A stretch of 64,000 nt of DNA from Guillardia theta CCMP2712 (lineage: Eukaryota; Cryptophyceae; Pyrenomonadales; Geminigeraceae). Positions 34,133 to 44,582 of this stretch are shown one piece after another (positions within the stretch are counted from its first letter, which is position 1; each line of letters opens with the position of its first letter). Location: positions 417,741-481,740 of the forward strand of contig NW_005434656.1 in the NCBI RefSeq assembly GCF_000315625.1, in the 5' to 3' direction. The notes under the pieces are model-generated. The model was not told the origin of the DNA and did no database searches. It worked only from the letters and a program-made list of their open reading frames with translations. The position numbers and the translations under genes are program-made.

Positions 34133-34990
34133 TCACTTTCCTCCAGGTTCGCCGAGCTTGAAGACTTTCTTGACCTGGTCGAGGCTCATCAGACGACAGA
34201 CGATCATGATTGACGTGCTCACCACTGGGACATCTCGGAGGCACCCGATGACGAGGAGAGAGGCGAGGAGGAAGAGAATCAGCAGGATCACAGTGAGCCG
34301 CCAGTAGGTGTCGTAGTCCACGCACGTCGCCGAGACCTCATCGCAAGAGCCGATAGGCTGACAGCATGTCAAACAGACTGGAGAGAGGAGAGGAGAGGAG
34401 GAGAGGAGAGGAGAGGAGAGGAGAGGAGAGGAGAGGAGAGGAGAGTAGAGGAGAGGAGAGGAGAGGAGAGGAGAGGAGAGGAGAGGAGAGGAGAGGAGAG
34501 GAGAGGAGAGGAGAGGAGAGGAGAGGAGAGGAGAGGAGAGGAGAGGAGAGGAGAGGAGAGGAGAGGAGAGGAGAGGAGAGGAGAGGAGAGGAGAGGAGAG
34601 GAGAGGAGAGGAGAGGAGAGGAGAGGAGAGGAGAGGAGAGGAGAGGAGAGGAGAGGAGAGGAGAGGATTTCACCTTCTTGATGTGTTCAAAGCAAAGTGA
34701 CTTGGTACAAAACGAGCAACCAGGCACGCGAAAGGTTCCATTCCATTCCTCGCTGTTCGGTCTATCAATACATATTCCGCTATAGCAGCACTGACAAGTA
34801 CAGATGTTGTACGCCTGCAGCCAAACATTACTTTGAATGTGACCGCACTTCAGTGTACCTCAACAGGCGGTGGGGCAGAAGCATACAGAACTATCTTGAG
34901 AACAAGCATGACCATTCCAGCGCTGAGCAACGACCGCAAGTTTGATTGCCCGACCCTCGCCTTCGTTCTCACTTGCTTGTTGTTTGCCAT
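34133..34990 (-). CDS. Small Cys-rich single-pass membrane protein, 4 exons, 149 aa
   Basis: Exons 34859-34990, 34674-34814, 34223-34357 and 34133-34174, all phase 0 (450 nt). The protein starts MANNKQVRTKARVGQ, has a hydrophobic signal-like segment (AGMVMLVLKIVLYASA), then a Cys-rich luminal or extracellular domain: ICTCQCCYSGIC, GCSFCTKSLC, SCDEVSATC. A transmembrane helix follows (LTVILLILFLLASLLVIGC), then a short basic cytoplasmic tail ending KLGEPGGK. The CTCxCC...C pattern plus one C-terminal membrane helix resembles uncharacterised Cys-rich surface proteins of other protists, as far as I recall. Intron 2 (316 nt) consists largely of the GGAGA satellite and could be translated by mistake as an LLSSP repeat. 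Confidence 0.82.
34381..34668. repeat. GGAGA pentanucleotide satellite, about 57 copies, intronic
   Basis: An almost perfect (GGAGA)n array with one AGTAGAG interruption at about 34445. It fills intron 2 of the Cys-rich membrane protein gene. In the sense (minus) direction it is TCTCC, effectively one long pyrimidine tract between donor and acceptor. Confidence 0.97.
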
Positions 34991-35323
34991 GGTGTCTCCC
35001 TGCATCATGGGAACGTCAATGATCTCAATTTCTACTCTTTCTCCCCACCACCATTTCCCTCAAGCATCTGCAGCTTCCTCATTTCTTCGTAATCACCTCT
35101 CGCTCTCTTTCTCTTCACTTTATCACAATCACCGTCTACAATCTGATCTTGCTCTTCTCTCTCTACTCTCTTTGCTCCCTCTCTCCCGCGTAACCTGTCT
35201 GCGCTTTCTTTCCTCCACATTTCTTCACTGACGGTCATTTCGGACAGCGTGACATCTACCGTCAACATGCTCTTTCATCTGCTTGCGTATCCTCGTCTCT
35301 ACTCTGTTAGAAATATCTCCTAT

Positions 35324-35324
<1 letters not shown>

Positions 35325-35374
<50 letters not shown>

Positions 35375-35433
35375 CCTCCTCCTCCTCCTCCTCCACCCCC
35401 TCCCCCTCCCCCTCCCCCTCCCTCATCTTTCTA
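35325..35433. repeat. (CTG)n followed by (CCT/CCCCCT)n microsatellite
   Basis: About 16 CTG triplets (to about 35372) run into CCT and CCCCCT repeats. It lies in the short (532 bp) divergent region between the Cys-rich membrane protein and QNG1; not coding in a supported gene. Confidence 0.9.
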
Positions 35434-35522
35434 AAAGCATAGCGTGATTCGTCACGGAGGTTTCAATCCGTTTCAAACCGTTTCAAATCTGTTGCGACCG
35501 TTGGTACCTAACGAAGGAAAAA

Positions 35523-36672
35523 ATGAGAGCGGTAGCGAATCCATGCGAGCTGGTACGGAGCAGCACGCGGCTGGTATGCTCCCGAGCAGCGCACGTTTCC
35601 CTGCACAAGGTTCGCTCTCTCTGCTCTGCTTCCTTTCTCCTCACTCCCGCAGGACAAGCTGCGCTCCATGGCCGACCGGCTTGCCCAGGACAACAGGAAG
35701 CGACTCGCTTCGAACCCAAGGGAGGAGGATGGGGTGGGATGGGATGAGTTGAACGTTCACTTTGTGAGGACACGTGTTTCTCCGAGAGGATGATGGAAGT
35801 TACCATGTCTCAAGGTGGGGAGGGAGGAGCTGATGATTCAGTACCTGCTCGTCCTCGACGGTTGTTCCCTTGCCTTTCTCTGTGCTCCTGTTCACAAGCA
35901 TATCAGCCATCAACTTTTGTTTCTGGCCGAGCGAGGGAGCATGGGAGTACTCAGACCTCTCCCTCTGCTTGAGGAGTGCTCTCCTCAAGGACGACAAGGC
36001 CTTCAGCGCCAGCAGACTAGCTGCCATGGTTAATGTTTCCCGATCTGCTCTCCTCTCACACCCCCATGCTGCCCTCAGACCGAAGAGAGCTTTCAAGTAC
36101 TGCTGGATGGTCGGACGATGCCGCTGATGAAGGAGAGGACGCGGCTGCTGCGGGAGGTGGGAGAGGGGCTGCAGCAGTATGACGGGGAGGCGGCGAACCT
36201 GGTCAAGTCGGCAGGGAAGAGCGCTACTGTGCTGATCAGCAAGGTACTGGACCTGTTCCCTGGCTTCAGAGATCAGACGAAGTACAAGGAGGAGGAGGTG
36301 AGGGTTCTTGAGCTTCGGGGGAGGGGGATGAGGAGCCTCGCAGGTGTTCTTCTACAAGAGAGCTCAGATCTTCGTAGGGGACGTGTGGGGGTGAAGGGCA
36401 GAAGCGAGTTTTGCCTCCTCCTGACAAGATGCCGCAGGTCACTGAGAGGAAGGGGCCTCGGGGAATTTGACGACATCTCCTCCCTCACCATGTTCGCCGA
36501 CTACCGCGTGCCGCAGCTCCTTCATGTAAGAGCCATCCTTCCTCCCTCCTCCCTCCTCCCTCCTCCCTCCGTTCTTCTCCTTCATCTTCCTCCTCTCTTC
36601 CTCTTGGTCGTCATCCTCGTCTTCTTCCTCCTCCTTGTCCCTGTCTCGCCCTCGTCCCCATCCTCGTCCCCA

Positions 36673-36712
<40 letters not shown>

Positions 36713-37173
36713 TGTATTTTTCTCATCGCAAGATGGTCTAGGCGGAAGGAGTCTTGTCCTACTCAGATGCACTGGTGGCAAAGATATCGGCAGGACAGAT
36801 CATTGAAGCCGGGTACGGGCGAGGAGGAGGAGGAGGAGGGGAAGTGGGGGAGGAGGAGGCAGGGGGAGGAGGAGGGGCAAGGTGGGCACGAGGGGATCGC
36901 GGGAGAGGACTGGAGATGATTGGCCTGTTCAGCTCAGAGGAGGAAGTGGAGTTGCGCGCGTGGTCAGTTCAGGCAGTCGAGCAGCTGGCGCAGATGCTGC
37001 GGGAGGACCATGGCTTGCCGCACGTGCGGAGCATCCAGGTAGCTGCAGACGCCTGCGGGTGCGGGGGGATGACGTCGAGCGAGGTGGACTGGATCCTGTG
37101 GGAAGAAGGAGAGCAGAAGCATATCGAGAAGCTGATCGCTCCTCATCACCGCACGTGGACGACCTTCTACTGA
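35523..37173 (+). CDS. QNG1: Queuosine 5'-phosphate N-glycosylase/hydrolase (QNG1, DUF2419), 9 exons, 343 aa
   Basis: Releases queuine from queuosine 5'-phosphate so the base can be reused for tRNA modification. Exons: 35523-35609, 35653-35763, 35815-35860, 35907-36028, 36079-36297, 36344-36390, 36438-36525, 36742-36812 and 36933-37173 (1032 nt, all in phase). Family landmarks in order: INFCFWP (83-89), EYSDLSLCLRSAL, VLDLFPGFRDQT, FFYKRAQIFVGDVWG (197-211), GRGLGEFDDISSLTMFADYR, AGSEEEVELRAWSVQA and the C-terminal APHHRTWTTFY. Length matches human QNG1 (C9orf64). The penultimate introns are padded with (CCT)n, (CGTCCT)n and GGAGGA repeats. It converges with the next minus-strand gene (115 bp). 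Confidence 0.94.
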
Positions 37174-37288
37174 TCCTCCTCCTCCTCCTCCTCCTCCTCC
37201 TCCCCCCCTCCCCCCCCACCTGACTTGCCCTTGCCCCCCCTCCTCCTTCCTCTTCTGCCAAATGTTCTCTCCCTCTCTGTCTCTCGCC

Positions 37289-39781
37289 TCAGCAGGAGAA
37301 GACTTTGACCGCTGCGTCCACTTGGGGCCTCCCGAGCCTCCCCGATCGCTTGAGGAGGATGGCGGTAGCGACTGAGGAGCCTCCAGCCACCAGTAGAGAG
37401 TCAGCGGCAGCCGCCAGCTCCTGCCGTCCTGTCAGCGAGGGACTTGACATGTAAACCCTCACCATGAGCAGCAGAAAATCCTCCGAGTCCTGCAGGTCCA
37501 CCGGCTGCCTCCTCCATCCCCCCCCTCCTCCTCCAGGGGCCAACTTGTGATGGGGATGAAGCAGAATGACTTCGCTTCCTCCTCCTGCTCCTCCTCCTCC
37601 TGGCTGCAAGTGAACCAGCACGCTGCTGTCGAAGCAGGAGTGAAGCGCCTGATGCTGCTCGTCCTCGTAGTCCCACCAGATGAAGGTGAAGCCTCCTGAG
37701 AGCTGCGGCTTCCTCCCCGATGGCAAAGTCGGCAGCCCCTTGGCGAAGATCTAGAGAGGAGAGAGAAGAGAGTGGGGGGGGGGGGGGGCGCGCCAGGGGA
37801 CCAAGGATAGCAGAGGGAGACGGCGGGATGGGGGAAAGGGACAGGCGACAGGGGAGGTGAGGAAGGGAGGAGAGAACAGAGGAGGGAGAGAGGGAAGAGA
37901 GGAGAGAAAAGAGGAGGGAGAGAGGGACGAGAGGAGAGGAGATGAGGATCAGCCATGGCGTGCAGTCTGTCTCAAGACTCACCGCATGCTCACTGTCCTG
38001 CTGTCTCTTCGCATCCTCGCAGGTGGACTCAAGAGAGATCCAGTCGAAAGTCCAGCTGATAGGGGAGCTCAGGAGGGAGGAGGGAACAACAGAGGAAGAG
38101 ACGGAGGAGGAGAGAAAGAGAGGGAGGTCCAGGAAGAGGAGGGGCAAGAGCAGGACGAGGAGAGAAGGAGGAGCAGGCGGTCGACCTTGAGGCGCAGTGG
38201 AGGAGAGAAAGCTGAGAGATCTGCGGCAGCTGATCGAAGGCAACCTGAGTCATCATCATCAAAAACAGCGAGTCTTTCCCCCTCCCCTCCTTCCCCTCCC
38301 TCCCCTCCCCTCCCCCTCCCTCCTCCTCTTCCTCCTCCTCCCTCCTTCCCCTCCCCCCTCCTCCTCCCCCTCCCTCCTCCTCCTCCTCCTCCTCCTCCTC
38401 CTCCTATCGGTCACCACGTCGTGCTCGCTGTGCTGTAGCATCCTGCTCAGCTCGTCGCCCTTCCCAGCTCGCTGTCAGCTGGAGGATGGAAGTCGCTCCT
38501 GCTTCCTCCTCTCACCGGGTAAGGCTCCCTGTGTTGCATGCGCCTCCTCAAGTCCACGAGAGGAGAAGAGGGAAGGAAATCCTGCGAAAGATGTCAGACT
38601 CTCGGCCCTGGTCCAGCCTCCTCCTCCTCCTCCTCCTCCTCCTCCTCCTCTTGGACCTCCTCCTCCTCCTCTTGGACCTCCTCCTCCCCCTAATCCTCCC
38701 CCTCCTTGTCCTCGTCCTAGTCCTCGTCCTCCTCCTGGCGGGTGGATGTCGACCACCATTCGCTCCGTTTACCTGCCAATCGAAAAGAAATTCTTCAAAT
38801 CTGTCCAGACATCTCGCTCCTCCACCGTAGCATCCCGAGCGCCAGGACAGGCTGATCAAGTTTTAACTCGATGCTCCTCCTCCTCCCTCCCTCCTTGTCC
38901 CCCTCCATCTCTCCTCTCACGCACATCGCGGTCAAGGGTCGAGACGAGGAGCTTCGGTCCATCCATCGCCCGATCGCCTCCCGTTGCAGCTTGAAAGGAA
39001 GTCAGAGAACCTCAACCACATCCTCTTCCCCTCCTCCTCCTCCTCCTCCTCCTCGTCCTCCTCCTCCTCCTCCTCCTCCTCCTCGTCCTCCTCCTCCTCC
39101 TCCTCCTCCTCCTCCTCCTCCTCATCGTCCACCACCACCACCACCACCTACTACTACACTACTCCCCTCTCTTCCTCCCTCACCTCGTACGCTCTGCTCT
39201 CGTCAGGAGAGGACTGGAAGGACTCGAGGAGGAGACGGACAGCTTCATCCTCCTCGGACAGCAGGAGAGCGACAGTGACGGCCGTCCCTGAGAGACTCTC
39301 CGCATCCCTCCCTCTCCTCTGCGTCTCAAAATCATCCAAACCTTCCTCGCTCCTCGTGTCTTCCTCACCAAACTTTCACGGAACAGGAACAGAGCATCGT
39401 CGCACGCGGCTGACGCGGCAGCTTCTTCGATGCACCTCCTCAGCTGGATGTTCCCGATCGATCTAAACGCGATGAGAGGAGGAGGATCAGTGGGAGGAGC
39501 CGGAGCAAGAGCAAGAGCATGAGGATGAGGATGAGGATGAGGATGAGGATGAGGATGAGGATGAGGATGAGGATGAGGATGAGGATGAGGATGAGGATGA
39601 GGATGAGCAGGTAGAGGAGCAGGAGAAGCAGGATGAAACCTGAGCTCCCGTGACGTGACTCTTCCTCGCTCTTGTATGTTTCCCTCGTTCTCCTCCTTCA
39701 ACTTTGCCAGTAGCTTGTTGATCACGCGAGGAATGGCAGTAGCGCCGCATGCGTGAGAGACCTCCGTCGCGTCACTCACAT
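37289..39781 (-). CDS. Unknown multi-exon protein
   Basis: Not recognised. From the 3' end, phase-consistent exons are 37289-37750 (IFAKGLPTLPSGR...FTFIWWDYEDEQHQ... ending AAVKVFSC), 37983-38055 (WTFDWISLESTCEDAKRQQ), one ending at about 38262 (VAFDQLPQISQLSLLHC), one at about 38435 (GKGDELSRMLQHSEHDV), DFLPSSPLVDLRRRMQ (about 38520-38590) and CLDRFEEFLFDWQ (about 38790-38865). Further upstream lie LQREAIGRWMDRSSSS (about 38960), SLSGTAVTVALLLSEEDEAV (about 39230), IQLRRCIEEAAASAACDDA (about 39380) and SHACGATAIPRVINKLLAKL (about 39690). The start is not found; the first exons are the least certain, and they might belong to the GT47 gene or a separate one. Introns are packed with (GGA)n and (GGATGA)n. 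Confidence 0.5.
39517..39606. repeat. (GATGAG)n hexamer satellite, intronic
   Basis: About 15 tandem copies of GATGAG within a putative intron of the unknown minus-strand gene. Flanked by several (CCT)n runs at 38275-38405, 39030-39123 and 39782-39833. Confidence 0.92.
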
Positions 39782-39951
39782 GCCTCCTCCTCCTCCTCTC
39801 CTCCTCCTCCTCCTCCTCCTCCTCCTCCTCCTCCATCACCACCACCACCTCCTCCTCCTCCTTCTCCTCCCCTTCTGCTGCTACTTCTGCCGCACCTGCC
39901 GCACCTGCCGCACCTGCTCCTGCTCCCGCTCCCTCTTTGCCCTCTCCTCCT

Positions 39952-42332
39952 CTATCCCCTCTTCCTTACCGTGGGAGTGGGAGGGTCAAACGTCCTTCCC
40001 CACGAGCTCGACAAGTTGGAGGAGAAGAGGAGGAGGCGGCCAAGGATGTGCTCGCTGACTCGCTCCAGAGTGAAGTGGTGGAGGAGGAGCCGCCTGCCCT
40101 CCTCCTCCATCTCCTCGACCTCCCGCGCGTCGAACGAGGACAGAATGTCACGCAGGTGCGCCAGCTCAGACTCGTGCACGAAGATGGAGAAGCTGTTCCA
40201 GTCGACATCCTGCGAGGAGAAGGACGAGGTGAAGGGCGAGGACGAGGACGACGACGAGGAGGAGGAGGAGGAGCAGGATGGTGAAGAAATTCAGCATGAG
40301 GGCATCATATTGAAGTCGTTAGGCACCTCAACAAAGGGGACGCAGCAATCATCGTCGAAGATGTAGACGGGAATGGAACCTGAGCATCTTCACGTCATCA
40401 TCTTCCTTCTCCGCTCCCTTCTCCCCCTCCCCCTCCACTCCCCCTCCCCCTCCTCCTCCTCCTTCGTCTTCTCCTTCTCCTCTCCCCCTGCTCCTGCTCC
40501 TCCTGCTCCTCCTGCTCCTCCTGCTCCTCCTGCTGCTGCTTTCACCGTGTTCTAACGCCTCAAAGATCCGGAAGCTTGTCGGACCGTTGCCACGAGGACT
40601 GGAAGAGAAGGAAACCACGAGGAGTCGGACAAGGAGGAGAGAAAACAAGGAGAAAGGCGGTGAGAGGGTGAGAGGGGAGGAAGGAGGAGAGGGGGAGGAT
40701 GATGAAAGGACGAGGGAAAGAGAAGGGAGAAGGGAGGAGCAGGAGGTTCAGACGTCGATCACCTCAAAGTGAAGATGCTTTTTGCCGTGATGTCTCTGAA
40801 CGCTGCAAAACTATCAGAGGAAGAGGTAAAACAGAGCGAAATGCAACGAAGGAAGAGGAAGAGGAGCAAGAGGACGAGGACAAGGAGCAGCAGGAGGAAG
40901 AAAAGGAACAGGAGGGAGGGAGAGAGAGCGGGGGTACCTTGCTGATTCTTCTTGTCGATCATGAAATCATCTGAGATGATGAGGAAATCTGACAGCCCGT
41001 CACTCTCCTTCCCTCGTCTGCTTGCTACACCTCCGTCATGAGCAAACAACGACCGCAGACGCGTCCTGAGCGGATGCGTCGCCCGGCCCAAGAAAGAGGC
41101 GAAGATCTGATGAGCAGCAGCGGAATAAGAAGACACCGATCCTTCTCCTCCTCCTCCCCCTCCTCCTCCTCCCCCCCCCCCCGCCCCCGCCCCTCCTCCT
41201 CCTCCTCCTCCTCCCCCTCCTCCTCCTCCCTCTCACCTCTTTCCTGTAAACCCTCTTGTCGCCCTGGCGCTCAAAGGAGCGAGGAGGATGAGAGTGAAAT
41301 TGCGTGACAAGCGGGAGGGGCCACGAGCCCTGGCAGGAGGCAGAGAAAACCTGTGAGGGTCTCAGGGAAGAGGAGCAGAGGAGGGGGCGGGGAAGAGATC
41401 ACCAGCCAGTTCCTTGGGATGGAATGATTGAGAACACGACCCCAGTTGTCTGCCTGATGGTAAGGTGAGTGGAAATCCGGCGTTGGGGGGAGGAAGCAAC
41501 AGGAGGGAGGAGGAAGCAGGGAGCAGGGAGCAGGGAGCAGGGAGTGACCTGCATTACTGTGAAGTATCTCTTGGAGGGGTCAGAGAAGTTGGAGGAAATA
41601 ATCTCCGCAAGCTCTTCTTCCGTTGGGTGATACGTTGGTCTGCCAGCACCGTCTTCCTCCTCCCCTCCTCCTCTTCTCCCTCCTCCCCTCCTCCCCTCCT
41701 CCCTCCTCCCCTTCTTCTTCCTCCCTCCTCCCCCTTCTCCTCTTCTCCCTCCTCCCCTCCTCCCCCCTCCCCTTCTCCCTCCTCCGTTCTCGGATACCTG
41801 TGAAGCTGAAGGTTGTGCATGTGACTGATCCACATGATGGGAACATAGCTGCAGCAAGCCAACTCATCCATGAGCACGAGGAGGAGAAGAACGAGGGCGA
41901 GGAGGACGACAAAGACGAGGAAGAGGACGAGAAGGCGAACGAGGAGAACCGAGAGGAGGCGGAGGAGGTCGATCAATGAGGAGCAGGGACGGTTGAAAGC
42001 ATGGAGAGCAGCGTCAGTCAAGGGTGAGGGAGGGAGGCTCGGGGTCAGGCTGACTCACGTGATTTCACTGGGGAACCTGCGATGGTTGCTGGCGAAAAAA
42101 TGAAAGAAATGCTCTTCCAGCAGCTCCCCAGTTAAAGTCAGAGGGGAGAGAGGGAGGTCACCGACACTACCTCCTCTGCATGGGGAGGGTAGTGGGTGTC
42201 GTGCAAGACCAGCCCCTCCACATGCGACGTGAAGTCGGCAGAGCAGCTCTGCCACGTCCTCCTCACAGTCTCTCCGTTCTTGCTGCAGTTCTCCTCGCCG
42301 CTAGGTAAGAGGACAGTGAGCTGATGCAGCAT
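39952..42332 (-). CDS. Exostosin-family (GT47) glycosyltransferase, about 12 exons
   Basis: Golgi-type glycosyltransferase fold of the exostosin/GT47 family. Exon pieces in order: GELLEEHFFHFFASNHRRF (about 42100), YVPIMWISHMHNLQLH (about 41830), YHPTEEELAEIISSNFSD with RYFTVMQ (about 41590), DNWGRVLNHSIPRNWL (about 41420), FERQGDKR (about 41260), IFASFLGRATHPLRTRL (about 41080), DFLIISDDFMIDKKNQQ (about 40960), FRDITAKSIFTL (about 40775), RGNGPTSFRIFEALEHG (40544-40600), SIPVYIFDDDCCVPFVE (about 40360) and DVDWNSFSIFVHESEL (about 40180). This is the family core: CPxGxGxxSFRxxEAL, then CIPVIxxDDYxLPF and DWxxFSVxVPE. Donor nucleotide sugar and acceptor cannot be told. Start MLHQLTVLLPSG at 42332; no membrane anchor is seen, so an upstream exon may be missing. 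Confidence 0.85.
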
Positions 42333-42344
42333 GGGATGTCGAGA

Positions 42345-43600
42345 TCAGGATCGGGCCACAGGAGGAGGAGCAGGAGGGGGAGGGCAGGAGAGCAGCACGT
42401 TCAATGGGTTGGAGATGATGATCACCGGGAGGGATCATGCCGGTAGGAGGAGCAGGTATCATGATGCTGCTGCCATGTTCGAAGTCTGCCAGCGAGCGGG
42501 AGCTCGCTCAGAAGAAGCCCCTTATCCCCCCTGGTGCTGAACCGAACCTGTCACCGACAGTCACTGCCTGACCCGTGAGCCAACAACCCTATCGGGTGGA
42601 TACAATGAACACGGCGGAGGAGGAGAACACGGGCGAGTCGCTCGCATTGACGACCAGGCATGAAACCTGACGGTCGTCAGCTCAGTGCTAGTCATTGAGG
42701 CAGACGCCAAACCGTCTGCCAGCTGCCTTCCAGTGGTTGAGAGAGGATGGTGACTATTCGCCTCGTCCTCGTCCTGATCACTATGTGCCTGTTGATTGCA
42801 AGAGCGAAACTGAAACCTGAGCAGCACTTGTGACACCTGAGCCTGCGGCTCCCTTAACTTACCTTCAGGCGCGTTGAACCGGAATTCGCATCTCATTGGG
42901 ACTCCTCTTGCCGAATGATGTATGCTGAACATCTTCGGCTCGACCACTTCTCCCCAGCGTCTTTCTCCTCCCTCCTCTCCCCCTGCCCCTCCCTCCTCCC
43001 TCCCTCCTATCGCTCCGCTGACCACCAACACCAAGGCCAGCATGAATCGCATTTCCCCCCGAAAGCGAGGCGGGCCTGCCAAGTTGATGGCCGACTCAGG
43101 CTCCGACTCCGGCCGGGCAGGCCGCCGGGCGGACTCAGGGCCCGGGATCGGACCGACGATCGAGTGACTCCGCCGAGCTAACTGACTCAGCTCGGTTCGG
43201 AAGTTCAAAGGCAACTTAGTAGGGGCGCCGGCGCTTCCAGGCCCCGGCGTGCCCCCCTGACCGGGCCGCCAGTCTCGGCGGTCGGAGCCTAGCCTCAGTG
43301 ACCGTCCGACGCTTGTCAAAGATTTTTTTTCAATCATTCCGATGAACTCCGACGATACCCGGAAGGTGGGGTCATCGGGAAGTAAACACGAAGAGGTGCG
43401 GTAAGGGGGTAGTGTTGGGGGTACTACCTTAGTAGGGTCATCCGATGACAGGGGGTTCAAACTCATTTCAGTATGAGCAAAATCTTTTGGATGGTAGGGT
43501 GGGGTCATTTTCGAGGGGGTAGTGCAAACGAAGTAATCTGTGTGGGGGGTGGAAGACACAAGGGGTTGTCAGGAAAGAGGTAGTCGAAACTGGAGGCGAC
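42345..43600. other. Divergent intergenic region with GC islands and GGGGTA tract
   Basis: Between the starts of the GT47 gene (-) and the 171-aa gene (+). GC island with GGCCGGGCAGGCCGCCGGGC and GGGCCCGGGATCGG (about 43075-43160), GGTTCGGAAGTTC at 43194, and a second GC block (43225-43290). G-rich GGGGTA/GGTGGGG words fill 43365-43560. A 332-codon open frame on the minus strand across this block is rejected as coding. Confidence 0.55.
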
Positions 43601-43611
43601 GAGAGGAGAGG

Positions 43612-44340
43612 ATGGGAGGACCCAACAAGACAGGAGGGAGGAGGGAGAAGCGAGACATATGGACAGACATCTGGGAATGCTGCACCCCAATCCCATCGAA
43701 TCATCCGCCGCCTGAGGCTCCCCAAGTGATCCTCGCCAAGGACAATGTCGACACCCGAAAGCCCAAGTACGACAACGTGGATGAACGGAAAACTCCGGTG
43801 GCGCAGCAACCGCCCTTCCAGTTCAGAAAGTTTTCCCACGAGTATCAGGTGAAATGTTTCACGTGGGATCAGAACTCTTATCGATCGTGCTTGACAGCAG
43901 GCTTCTGAATCTGTGGTGTACTTTGCAGACTCCAGTCTGAATGTCCAGATCGTGAGATTTTATTTCACTGATTGACTCTTCTAAAATTTGTGGTACAGTA
44001 TAACGACGCTGATCCTGAAATGACAAAGTATCTGTCTACTCGCTACCCTTTCGTTCTGGAATGGCCTGTAAGTTGTCGTTCTTGTACCCTCTGTAAACAA
44101 GGTCTGCTTGACAAAGTGTTTTCAGGTCAAACTCACCCGGGAGGAAAGTTTTGTGATTTTACAACAATTGCAGTCCTACGCGGTGAGATAGAACTTCTAT
44201 GTCCTTACTGTAGTGCTGTCTGTGAGCACCTGTTACAGCTCAAACATCGTGAGCTTCCTCCGAATCTCTCCAAGATACTGGAGCACATCGAGCAATCTAA
44301 GTCGCGATTGGTTCTGGCACGAAACGATACGGAGCAATGA
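43612..44340 (+). CDS. Unknown small protein, 5 exons, 171 aa
   Basis: Exons 43612-43848, 43901-43951, 43999-44067, 44126-44182 and 44239-44340; all introns are 47-58 nt and phase 0 (516 nt). The N-terminal half is basic and Pro-rich (KTGGRREKRDIWTDIWE), the C-terminal half compact: SESVVYFADSSLNVQI, YLSTRYPFVLEWPVKLTREE and a closing helix LSKILEHIEQSKSRL. No domain recognised. It is less GC-rich in its 3' half, like the rhodopsin gene it converges with (242 bp between stops). Confidence 0.7.
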
Positions 44341-44582
44341 AGTTGAGCTTCACTGATATTCCATCAAGCGGGTCATTTACCATGCATTTTGACTATCTTG
44401 CTCCCTCATCCAATCTGATTATCGATGAATTAACAAGGACTGGTTTTCGTTCGCTGCTAAGTCAGTGAAATCGTTTGAAGCTGTACTCTGATGAAGCTAA
44501 GAATTCATTCCAAGTCTTAAATGAGAAAAATCTACAGTAAAACAACCACAGAGGCAGCCTGCGTGAAAGACCCTGGGCCCAG

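Noticed and set aside
34366-34785. Arg/Glu-rich (plus) and Leu/Ser/Pro-rich (minus) long frames over GGAGA repeats
   Set aside because: The array is an intron of the Cys-rich membrane protein gene; pentamer repeats lacking stops give open frames in several phases.
37840-38440. Plus-strand Glu/Arg-rich frames opposite the 37289-39781 gene
   Set aside because: They are reverse complements of GA/CT-rich introns and exons of the minus-strand gene.
42561-43559. 332-codon open frame on the minus strand
   Set aside because: It runs through GC islands and the GGGGTA tract, has no splice or domain support, and openness is explained by GC-rich composition.
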